A stretch of 64,000 nt of DNA from Strigamia acuminata. Lineage: Eukaryota > Arthropoda > Chilopoda > Geophilomorpha > Linotaeniidae. Positions 42,519-53,826 of the stretch are shown piece by piece. Within the stretch, counting starts at the first letter, position 1; the number at the start of each line of letters is the position of its first letter. The stretch covers positions 3,162,001-3,226,000 of the forward strand of contig OX442316.1 of NCBI GenBank assembly GCA_949358305.1, written 5' to 3'. A program made the position numbers and the translations under genes. The notes under the pieces are model-generated. The model was not told the origin of the DNA. It was given only the letters and a program-made list of their open reading frames with translations, and did not search any database.

Positions 42519-44920
42519 CCCGTTCTCGTCCCCGCATTAACGACCGTGTTGGATCTTCAACCACTGGTGGCGATATTTTGAAGCTTTGTTTCATATTTTG
42601 TGACGTCATCTCAACATGAGCCATTTAAACTAAAACAACAATGGCCGCGAATATCAAAATTCAAAATGAATGAATTTGTTGAATAAAAACAATTTTATTT
42701 TCAATAATATGTTTTGTGTGGTTTTTAAACACACTGATGATGATATTTTTTTCATTCGCACTACACTAAATTTAACAATAAAAAAACACTGGTGCTGAAG
42801 ACATCCACATCACACGCATTTTTCTAATGTTTTTGGGTTTCACAGGTGAAGTTTGTTTCACTTTCTTCATTTTAATGTTCCATTACACAACTGCAGTTAA
42901 GTTGACTTCAATTTCATCACAAATCACGGTCTTCTGTTCATTTGGAATGTTCAAACTTCATTCTGCACTTATTGATGTATGTGGTGGCACTTCTCATCTT
43001 CACACAGGACAATATCAGTTTAGAAAATCTATTTTTCTTAGTATAAAAATCTACTACAAACAATATTTAAAATAAATTAATTGGTCTCGTCACTGACAAG
43101 TAAAATAAATTATAAATTAATTGGTCTTGTCACTGACAAGACTGGGACAAAGTACTTCCCAGGTACAAGTTTTTTTTTTGCTTCAATTTAAAATGATAAA
43201 ATTTAACAAAAAAAAAATTTTACATCCAATTTTAATTGATTTCTATTAATAGCTGATGAAATGCTCCAATTTGCCCGTGTTTAAACTGATGATGAAGAAA
43301 AATAATACAATGAGGTGACAAGTTATTTCGTTCTTTTTCTTTCAACTCTGCAATTATTCCCACAAGTAAAGTATCAATACTAAAAAAAACCTGATTTAAA
43401 AGAAAATAATGTTTTTAACTTATTCCAACAAGAAATAAATAAGCATTGAGGATATAAAGCAGCAAATAAACATTGAACAAACCAAACAAAATCAAATTAA
43501 AAAGGCAAAGTGGGTACTAGCGAGATCTAAGGACAAATTTAAAAGTGATCCGGCAAAACTGGACAAAAATGTGCATCTCAGTCTGAGCCAACCTGACTTC
43601 ATTATACAGTGTAAGCTGTGTGGTCTGTACGAAGTGTTCATCATCATCCCCCCCCAAAATAATTTCCAATGATGCCGCAAAATGTCTTCTCCTCTTCTCA
43701 GGGATAGACGAAAACCCGTCGCGTGGATTTCTTAGCTCGTATTTGTAAAATAGATATGCTGACTCCTGAATTATTTTTAGTTTTGTCTACCCCTTTGTCC
43801 TGGTTCCCGCCCGATCCACTCGACCATTTCCAGACCACAAAGATTACACTGTAGTCGCCTACGGTTGAGTCTGCCAGGGTCAAGAAAGCGAACGAAAACT
43901 CTTGTCAATCGAGTGAACTAAATATATTTTTCAAACATTGGACAGCAGGATTTCTAGAACAAAATTCCCAACTGTGTGGGAAAGGAAAAACACTCAATTG
44001 TAATATACAGAGTTAAGAAAAGTGTGGTAAACAATAGCCAATAAGGAGGGATCTTGGTTCAACCATAAGATTTGGTACAATTTCAATTATGCGTTTGACT
44101 TATTCAAAGTTTGCATAGATTTATACAAAGAAAACATTAATTAACAAGAAAGAGAGGAATTTTCTAAAATTCAAATATCAAAATGGCGTGTCAAAGTCAC
44201 CCGGTTCACGGTATGTATTTAGCGGACTTTTAATGTACTGAATTGCAAAAGAATAAGTCATTAGCTCCATTTGCCAACGAGCTAATCTTCATCAGCCACT
44301 TACGTACTTGGGATCTGTCCGGGATTATTTTAAATACACTATTGGAGCGTTTCAACAGCTTTTGTTTTGTGGGCTGCACATGTTTTTACTTAAATACATT
44401 CATTCTGAGCAAATAAATAAAGAAAAGAAAAATAAGTGACAAAAATAATAAAATAAAATAAAACTTTACATCAATAAAATAAAAAAAATTATAATTTACT
44501 TGAGATCATACAATGCAAAATCAATGAAGATTAAATTAAACAAAATCTATTTCATTTACCTAAATGAGATTAAAATTTAATTGAACATTTTGGACTACAA
44601 GGAACACATGTCAAGCAATCTAGATTAACACATTGTAAATGAATAAAATTGTTACTGATTTAAAAAGAATAGTAATTAAATTAACATGTTATATTGCCAC
44701 AATCAACTGGCATTAATGAAATAAACACTTGCTCCTTTATTGGCAATGATAACTTAAGAAAACTAATCTAACAATTCACAATTGTTTCCCACAATTGATG
44801 AAACAAGTTCAAATGACAACTAATATTTGGATTATGGATACTATCAGTATACATTGCTCAATTTTAATATGAAGTACACAATGGCCATTAAAAATATCAT
44901 AATGTCAAATGATTCCAAAA
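42519..44920. other. Region between DNAJC1 and RBM33 without a supported gene
   Basis: 42640-42820 is the DNAJC1 upstream region. 43080-43145 contains a direct repeat of 'attggtc(t/c)(c/t)gtcactgacaag' (two copies about 45 bp apart). A possible plus-strand first exon (ATGGCGTGTCAAAGTCACCC, 44183, followed by a GTATGT donor) has no visible continuation. Much of 44400-44900 is A/T-rich and could be RBM33 3' UTR. Confidence 0.4.
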
Positions 44921-44997
44921 TTACTCCGATTCCTGCACAATAAACTGTTCACTCGTGTGTAACACTCTTGTTATTGTGTTCATGTTAATTCCAAACA
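44921..44997 (-). CDS. Candidate alternative last exon of RBM33
   Basis: After a TTTCAG acceptor one frame is open to a TAA (FGINMNTITRVLHTSEQFIV, then QESE). RBM33 proteins end with a short conserved tail after the RRM, for which this is positioned, but its phase does not fit the donor at 46584 directly (that join reaches a stop), so a micro-exon would be needed. Confidence 0.25.
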
Positions 44998-46580
44998 CTG
45001 AAATGGAAATAATAATTTTTTTTTTTAGGGATATAAATTCAAATTACTTTAAATTCAAGAAATGCAAATAATTTATAAAAATTCCAAATTTCTAAAGATA
45101 TTTCAAGCTAATTTTCCTATAAAGTGTTTGAATTTAACACACAACTTGGTTATATTTAAAACATTGGAATCAGAACTTGGATTTAAAAATTAAAAAAAAA
45201 ATATTAATGGTGGTTCAAGGGCTTATTGTAATGTAACTGATATTAAAGATAGGTCAACCATTCTTCTGAAAATAGAAAAACAATCAATTGTCAAACAAAC
45301 ATAAAATTCTCAGACACCATAGATTTTTGTAAACACTTTTTTTTCTCACAACCTTCAACAATATTTCCATTTCAAACTATCTGAATCAGTTTGGATCCAA
45401 CATGGCAGACCAGAACACTCAAAACAACTTATCACAAGCGTAAGTAATGTCAAATTTTAAAAAAAACTCCGTCAATACAAACTGCGTTATAACGAATAAT
45501 GTGTGGGTTGGTTGACCATAGAATACCATGTTAAAATAAATTTGATATAACGAACTTTCGTTATAACGTCCCTTTGATTCGTTATTTTTAGTCCAAATTT
45601 TTATGTTTTTATCGCATAAAATGGAATTTTTAGTGCATATTTTATGTGCATAAACTGAATTTTATTCCACATACATATCCGGGGTTTAATGATGTGCACA
45701 GCCACGACATTACTTAGACTTTCTTAAATACCGTACCTTTTGATTAAACCGGTATTTGGTGTAAATATTGTCAAATACCGGTATTTTTTATACTTAAAAT
45801 AAAATAAATATTGTACAATTTTTAAGATTTTCTTGTTGTTCTAACTTCTTTTTCAAGCAATAAAATTTCAGAAACCCATGCAGAGACTGACAATTTTCAT
45901 CTAATTTTGGTACAAAAATTTCTATCCAAACGCCAACGAAACTGCACACACATGAGCACGACACGATGCAATTTTTATACTCAATGCGGAAAGTTATTAA
46001 CTGCTCGCATACATCATACACAGCTGCGCTACCAGAAGTTAAACACCCGTATCAATATCGAATAGAAAAAGGTTTTCGGTATTGCAAAAAATACCGAAAT
46101 ATCCCGGTTTTCGGTACCGGTATATAAATATAAATATACCGGTAGATAAACCCACTTAGACTTAAATATGCTTATCGGAACGGTCCGTACGCGTAACAAT
46201 ATACAATTAATATTTAGTAAAATAGATCTATAAAAAATAAATTATCTTTGGTTGAAACTTGAAATTCCATATAAAATAAGTTAAAATAAATAAATAAATA
46301 AATAAAATTTGTGTAAAATAAATGTATCAAAAATGTAGAACTATTAAATCACAGCATTGATAAATATCATTGATAAATATCATTAAAAATATCACAATTT
46401 GATCCCCCGAGTCGTAAACAACAATATCATCACAGAATAATATCACATAAATAGCTTAACATGCAATGACAAGACTTTTTCTTCATCGCTTTCAAATTTC
46501 TACCATGAATGCAAAGTCAAAACAAAACTATCTAACAATGGACCAGCAGTCCACCACTGCCTACATAAAAATTAAAAACC
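44998..46580. other. Downstream part of RBM33, no firm exon
   Basis: Contains hAT-like remnants at 45590-45690 (atgcatattttatgtgcataa...catatccgg) and an 'ataccggtat' relic at 45720-46150. A possible plus-strand first exon starts ATGGCAGACCAGAACACTC at 45403 and ends in a perfect donor (GTAAGT, 45441), but no second exon could be found. Confidence 0.4.
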
Positions 46581-49500
46581 TTACCTGTGGTACCGCTTCG
46601 TAAAATTTTCAGCGTCCGCATACTTGTAGAAGGTTACCTTAGCCGACCTCTGATTCTGCTGGTATTGCACGTCCTGAAAATTAAACAAACACTCAAACAC
46701 GCGCGTTTAAGCATGAACCAAGGATAACATGGACACGTATCCGCACGTTCGGTGCGTTTTGCCACCGAATTTACGCCAATCTGGCCGCGGCTCGTAAGAA
46801 TTTGGGTATAATTTCAAAAGACCGTACCTGAACCGTACCTACTGTGCACAGTTGGTGTATTTTAACTTGAGTCGTATCAGCAGCCAAATTTTCAATCAGA
46901 ACTACGCCGTTTCTATTTTCCATCAGGTTTGTCTGCAACGATAATATTTGTATTGCAGGAAAGAAAATAAGACAAATAAAAAATTGAATATCGATTAAGA
47001 GCCGCGGCTCTAATTCTAAACTGCCATTTTTGTCAGCAATTACAATTTCGGTTTTTCGTTCGTTACATTTGTTTAATGTAACTAACGAAGTCTGAACGTC
47101 ACGAACGAAGCGTACGTTCATCGTTTGTGAGGTTAAATACAGAAACAATCCCGTAATTTTGCAAAAATACGGTATTCTTGGTTTCTCAGCCGCGGCTACT
47201 GTTCGAGGGCGGCTCTTAATCGGCAAAATAGGGTATTTTCTTTTACTTGAACATTTGGTTGTCCTAAAGCAGTTGGAGTCATTAATCCTTGAGGGTGGGC
47301 TGGTCGTGGTTGAAATTGCATGTTTATTCTATTCGGCATTAAAGCCTTCATCTTGACGGGATGACCAGAAAGTTGTTGCGCCATTGCGGTTGGGGCGGCA
47401 AAAGTTTGCATTCTGACTGCATTCTAAGTGGGTTAAATGGGTTTTAAAAAATGTCTCTGTTTTGTTATTTGTGTGGTACCGACCTGGGGTCTTGGTTGGG
47501 GTGCTGATGCGTAATTGATGAGGTTGGATCCTATTAGCGAAGCAGATGGCGGTGGTGGCCGAGGTGATTTATTTATGGAATTTGGAACTATATTTGCGAT
47601 TGTTGAGACTGAAATGATTAGAATACGAGATTTCATTGCTTGGTCAACAAATTTCAATATTTTAGAAGATTTTTTGGTGAATTTACCACAAATTTCAACA
47701 TTTTTGAAGAATTTTGGATGAATTTACCACAAATTTCAACATTTTTGCAGAATTTTAGATAAAATTACTACAAATTTCAATTTTTTTTAAAGAATTTGTG
47801 ATAAATTTACCTAAAATTTCAAATTTCTCGAAATATTTTGAATGAATTTACCACAAATTTCAACATTTCTGAAGAATTTTGGATGAATTTACCACAAATT
47901 TCTACAATTTTGAAAAATTTTGGATGAATTTACCACAAATTTCTACAATTTTGAAGAATTTTGGATGAATTTACCACTAATTTCAACATTTTTGAAGAAT
48001 TTTGGATGAATTTACCACAAATTTCAACATTTTTAAAGAATATGTGATAAATTCACCAAACAAACTTAAAAACAGTTTGATGACAAATCGCTTACCTCCT
48101 ATGTTCGCATTGGGAATGCTGCAATCCTCAGTTTTCTGATTGAGTTGCAGAGCTTTCCTCCGTTCTTCAGCCGCTTTACGCCTGTTCTCTTCTTTTTCCT
48201 TCAAAATCCTCTCCCTTTTCTGTTTCTGCTCTTCAATTTGCTTCCTAAGAACCTTTGTCTGCTCATCCTGCAAAAAATCCACACATCAAACAAACAAAAA
48301 CAACAACAAAAAACCAATTCAATTTACTTCTTCGTCTTCTTTCGGCAAAGTCGACTTATTCTGCGATAACTCCGTAATTGCCGGTATCACCGAACTAACC
48401 GGCTTAACAGCGGGCAAAAAACCAACCAATGGAACTTCTTTAATATTAGACTGATTTTGCTTAAAAAAAATAACAAATAATAAAAATCAATTAACAATTT
48501 AAAAATTTAAATATTCACACAACTCCTTAATACCATAACATGAACCGGCATTGGTTTCTCCATCCTCTGCTGCTTCGCTTGAGCAAACGGCATCGGCATT
48601 TGTCTCTTCGCGCGATTCAAGTTCACCTCGTTATTTTGATTCCTAAAATCAAATAAACAAGTAAAACAAAAAAACTACGTTTTTGAAAAAGACTTTTATG
48701 CTGTATCCCTGCGAAATTGGAATCCAGAATAAAAATTTGGCAATTGACAGATCGTTTTTTAGCAAATAAAAAAAAACTAAAGTTCAGATCAAAAAATTGT
48801 TGGCACCCTTTGAAAGAGCTGCAAATTCTGCACAGGAAACATATTTTAAATATTCTAATCGGTTCATTTTCATATTTTTGGTTTTTTTATGGTCGAATTC
48901 AAATTTCCCACTAAATTTGCCATGCGGTCGCTGGCAACAATTTCTTAAATTTCATTTTTAATTATTATTTTCATAATTCCCCGATTTATTTTCACGGTAT
49001 ATTAGAAAAATCTTTCGTCAACTTTTCAGTAACTAACCCAATGTGGCCCTGTTGCTGCAATTGTTCGTGCGACACAGTCTGTATGATGGTCAGCGCATTC
49101 GAATACACTTGCGTCTAAAAACAAATTATATTTTTCAAATAAAATACAAGAAAGCTGAGACGAGAACAAGCATACTTTCTGCCGAACGATTTTAGTTTCG
49201 GGCACCATTCCCCGGTTAACGAAATTATGCATCGCCGCAGGTTTGTCGTACTGCGGCCACTTTTGATTCGCATTAATCGGCGCGTTTTGGTGTCGCATCG
49301 GATGGATGATCGGCGGCGGAAAATTCGGAACGAACGAGCCGGCCGGATTGCCTGCGAATTTGTTTTGGTTCTGGTTGTTATTCAGAGGCATCTGGTTGGT
49401 CGCCGCGTACGGAATCTGCTGCACGTTGTGCCCGGAAAAGGGAAGCGGGTTCTCCATCAACCGCGGCACGGGCATGCCCTGCTGGCGCATCAATGACTGC

Positions 49501-52500
49501 ATGTTGGGTTGTTGTTGTTGTTGTTGGTGTTGTTGGTGTTGTTGTTTGAACGGCTGGTAAGGCGGCTGGAACGAAGTTTGTTGCTGCTGGTTTTGAAAAC
49601 CCATTGAATGTTGGTTTGCCCCGTGTTCCATCCAACAATTCGGGGTCCCGAGGAGAGACTGCGGGTGATTGTTGACCGATCCGATCCCTAATAGAACATC
49701 AAAATTAATTAAATCAAATCAAATCAAATTGAATTAAAGTTAATTACAATTTTTGGGGCCGACTACCCTTGCGCCTATTTGAATCCCGTTGGATTTTCAA
49801 AAATCCACAAATTTTTTCCAAAAGATTACAGATTTTTCCCAAAAATTAACCGATTTTTTCCCAAAAAATAATCGATTTTTTTTCAAAAATTCACCGATTT
49901 TTTTCCAAAAATTTACCGATTTTTTCCCAAAAATCTACCGATTTTTTCCCAAAAATTAACCGATTTTTTCCCAAAATTAACCAATTTTTTCCCAAAAAAT
50001 AATCGATTTTTTTTCAAAAATTAACCGATTTTTTCCTAAAAATTTACCGATTTTTTCCTAAAAATTTACCGATTTTTTCCCAAAAATTTACCGATATTTT
50101 CCCAAAAATTAACCGATTTTTTCCCAAAAAATAATCGATTTTTTTTTCAAAAATTAGCCGATTTTTTCCCAAAAATTAACCGATTTTTTCCCAAAAAATA
50201 ATCGTTTTTTTTTCAAAAATTAGCCGATATTTTCCCAAAAATTAACCGATTTTTACCCAAAAAATAATCGTTTTTTTTTCAAAAATTAGCCGATTTTTTC
50301 TCAAAAAATAATCGTTTTTTTTTCAAAAATTAGCCGATATTTTCCCAAAAATTAACCGATTTTTTCCCAAAAAATAATCGTTTTTTTTTCAAAAATTAGC
50401 CGATTTTTTCTCAAAAAATAATCGTTTTTTTTTCAAAAATTAGCCGATTTTTTCCCAAGATTAACCGATTTTTTCCCAAAAATTTAACAATTTTTCCCAA
50501 AAAATGAATCACTGATATCTAAACAAAAATTACCAAATTTCTAAAGAAATTTGTGACTTTTATGATCCCCTGCGCTTATTTGAACCTGGCGCTTATTGCC
50601 GGTGACCCCCAATGTTTAACCAGGCCCCAGCCCCTCAAACCCTTCAAAAACACCCAAATTCAATACCTCTGGGCATGTAATTCATATTCGGCTGATTTTG
50701 CATCGTCGAAGGCTAAAAATATAATTTTTTTAAAAAATTAATCAATTAATTTAAATTTCTTCTTCAACTTACCACAGATTGATTGACCATAGAATTATGT
50801 TGCATGAACGGTTGGTTGAAACCACCTTGGTTTTGAAACTGCAAATGATTGTTCGTGTTCATGTTCCCAGGAAGCAACGACGGGTGGTTCACGTTCATTT
50901 GTTGGTATCCGGCGTTATTGGAAGGAACGACGGCATTTTGATGTATCAGTTGGGGATTCTGGTGCCCCATGGGTCTCAAGTGCTGGTTTTCGGCTTGCGG
51001 GACGTCGATTAGGTTCCTCTGACACGGATTTACGTTCGGGTTGTTCTGGTTGGGGGGATAATTCGAATTGTTTCGTGGGAAAAGGTTGTAGTTCTTTTTC
51101 ACGGCTTCGGATTCCCAGTGAATATTTCCTGCTGAAATAATTAAAAAGATTTAGAACAAATTAATTATTTTTGATTTTTTAAATTTGCCTCGGTGCTGGT
51201 GGTTGTTGGAAAACTTGGGATTCACGTGAATGTTTGTGTGGTTCGGTTGGTTTCTGAATTTCGCTTGAGCCGGCGGAGAAAATCGTCTTTCGTTGCGGTT
51301 TTGGTGCAGGTTTGGTCTGTTGTTGCGTTGGTAGTCGTTGGGTCCGAATCGACGCTGGTTCGGCGCGTTTATGTTGTGGTTTGGCTTGGAAAACTTGGGA
51401 ATTCCGGTTAACGGGACGCTTTCTGTCGAATAAAGTCGATTTTTTTAGGATTTTACGGATTTTTTACGTTTTTGTTTTATTACCCAATGACTCTGGGATA
51501 TCTTTGACCACTTTGGTCGTTAGCGTCAAATCGTCGGCTTTTCTTTCCGTCAAGAAACGACCTCTGCGCTTTGCTTCGCCGTCGTCGCCTTCGTCGTCGC
51601 TCTCGGAGCTCGCTCGCTTCTGAATCTGGATAAATCACGAATAAAAATTTAACAAAAATTACATTAAAAAAATATGTACCGTATTTTGCGGCGTAACGGG
51701 AAATCCCGTAAAATTAATTCGGGGATTCCCACGGAAATAAATCGGGGAATTATGAAAATAATAATTAAAAATGAAATTTAAGAATTTTTTGTAATAATAT
51801 TTTTTTTTTTATAAAAATTGTATCTTTTTTTATATTTTTTTCTAAACATTGACTGATAAATTTGGGGCGCGTCTTATGGTTGGATGCATCTTATTGTCCG
51901 CAAAATACAATATATATTTTTAAAATAATTGTTTACAATATTTTCGGCGGTTTTATCAAAATCCACTTCTTCGTCGACTTGAATATCCAAAACATCGTCG
52001 TCTTCAGTTCTGTAAAACGGAATAAAACTCGAATTTTACGTCGGAAAAAATAAAAATCCATCAAATATTACACATCGTTGCCAGCGTTAATCGTTTCTTC
52101 GTCTAAAAATAGAAAAAAAATAATAAAAATTACTAACTACGTAGTAAAATAATGATTTTTTTTTAATTAATCAATATACCTCCGTCATTTCGCAATTGCT
52201 CCATGTTTCCATCCGTTTCCTCAAAATCGCTGTCTGCAAGAAGTGCGGCTTCCTGATCGTCATTTAAATCCTCCGAATCTTCGTCGAAATCCTGAAATTT
52301 CGAAGACAAAAACGAATTAAATCGCAACAACCGTGACCCAATTGGCCAAAATACGTTTGGATTTGCAAAAAAAAATAAATGTCTGGATATTTTTACTTAC
52401 TCTGACGTGTGTGGTTCCCAATAAATTTTCTTCTCTGCAAGGAAATGTAAAGAAATGTTACGGAGATTGACAGATACGAGTGCGCGGATTGAAAATCACA

Positions 52501-52676
52501 AATCACGAAATATTTGAAATCTGATCGTAATTTGCAATTAATCATTCGGCGAAGTGGTGTTAATAAAATGTTCTTTATCACTGCGGTTTTCTAGGGGGTT
52601 TTAGATTTCTTAATTTGTGATAAATCTGCATCGCAAAACGAAGCAAACTTGAAATTGCAAATACTTACTCGTCCAT
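46581..52676 (-). CDS. RBM33: RBM33-like RNA-binding adaptor
   Basis: Nuclear RNA-binding protein, in vertebrates an adaptor for m6A demethylation and mRNA export. About 15 exons. The start is MDE at 52676, then an acidic N-terminus (DFDEDSEDLNDDQEAALLAD, 52190-52293; TEDDDVLDIQVDEEVDFDKT, about 51950-52015). Next come KRASSESDDEGDDGEAKRRG (51490-51625) and long Asn/Gln/Pro-rich exons (50770-51420; 49156-49690 with QQQHQQHQQQQQQ). The helical family motif KVLRKQIEEQKQKRERILKE (48090-48270) and a linker PVKMKALMPNRINMQFQPRP (47250-47400) follow. The C-terminal RRM has RNP-like strands NGVVLIENLAADTTQVKIHQ (46816-46930) and SAKVTFYKYADAENFTKRYH (46585-46670). The frame reaches TAA right after YHR, or splices on at the same place (AG|GTAAGG); see the candidate exon downstream. 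Confidence 0.85.
46985..47235. mobile_element. Dispersed 'agccgcggctctt' elements in RBM33 intron
   Basis: 46985-47122 is the empty-site paralogue of the block at 39252-39640. 47150-47235 is a second fragment of similar type (agccgcggctactgttcgagggcggctcttaatc). Both lie between RBM33 exons. A piece of the 'catgaaccaaggataaca' MITE is at about 46713-46785. Confidence 0.6.
47640..48060. repeat. ~40-bp repeat in RBM33 intron
   Basis: About ten copies of a 38-41-bp unit containing 'gaatttaccacaaatttcaa' and 'atttttgaagaattttggat', moderately diverged. Confidence 0.85.
49790..50510. repeat. ~20-bp minisatellite (ACCGATTTTTTCCCAAAAAT) in RBM33 intron
   Basis: More than 30 copies of a 19-22-bp unit. 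Two unit types alternate (taaccgattttttcccaaaa and aataatcgatttttttcaaa), and towards the right higher-order blocks of about 100 bp repeat. Confidence 0.9.
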
Positions 52677-53548
52677 TTTGGATCTTGGGTCAACGCTCCA
52701 CGGAGTATCGGTCTGTCGCAAGCGATCAGTTTGTTACGTAGTGTAAAGAGTCGTCCGCTTTGTAGCCAGAGTAATGGAAGTCACAGGCCGTTTAATGAAA
52801 TTAATCACCAAAAACGATGAAAACGTTTAAAATATTAAATATTTCGAAATTATTTAAAAGTGTTTTTAATAAAAGTTTAATTATTCCGGTTAGGCCCGAC
52901 CTCGAAGCACTATGAATCGGGTTTTCGATAAACCGGGCCGTTCGGCCTCTTTCTACAAAATAGAGTCAAAATGGCATTTTGAACTGATGACAGCATTGTT
53001 TAATTTGGAATTAAACGAACTTGACTAACTTGTAAGTGAAGTTTGATGATAATTCCATCTCATTCGTAACTCCGGGAGTTTTCTTGAGAATTTAGATGGT
53101 AGCTTTGGCAAATTACTATACCAGCATTTGTTTCTATTGATTTTGTCACAAAAATTCTTTTTACAGTGATGTTTCTATCTAAGAATGGGACAGCTTGATT
53201 TTTTATTATTATCACCGTGTCCTGGGAATGGTTTTCGTTGAATTATCCTGGCAATTCGAATTCAATGAAGTGCGCAGATATAATTTTTCCAGCTTGCATG
53301 GCTTGTTTTTTGAGAAATCGTGAGTCGTCCAGGTTTTACAGTGACCCACATCTTGTTACCCTGAGATTGACATTTGTAAATCAAATTTAAAGCAAAACCA
53401 CACACGGCCAATCCAAACAACACATAGGGTTGCAAATTTCAAATTTGTTTTTATTGTTGGCTATTTCGAGTAACAATAGAAAAATAATGTTCAATTTATC
53501 CTCTCCATTTTGAGATCACTAGAAGCGTGATTTGGTTTTGAACTGCTG
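52677..53548. other. RBM33 upstream region and displaced GTPase 3' UTR
   Basis: The right part, next to 53548, is the original 3' UTR of the CRACR2A/RASEF-like gene, now cut off from its coding region by the retrotransposon. An AATAAA on the minus strand lies at 53450-53455. The left part is the RBM33 promoter region. No gene seen. Confidence 0.6.
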
Positions 53549-53553
53549 GTCAC

Positions 53554-53684
53554 TGTAGCGTCGCGAAATAATTGACATCCACACACCTTCGTTGCTAGTT
53601 AACAAGTGACTTTATTGCCCGCAATGACCTTGCAACCGGCCTTGCCTCTCACGCCCTCTCTCGGCCTATTTAGACAACACTACA
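53554..53684 (-). repeat. 3' LTR (131 bp)
   Basis: Identical base for base to 58253-58383. On the element strand it starts TGTAGTGTTG and ends GACGCTACA. Confidence 0.95.
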
Positions 53685-53826
53685 TCCCTCCTTCACCCCA
53701 AGTACAATAATAGATGAGAAAAGGCAAAGAGTATAAATTCGATAACAATAAAGCATATAAATTTGACAACAATAAACGTATAAATTCGACAATAACAGTT
53801 CAATAAAAGGTCAATCATTCACAACG

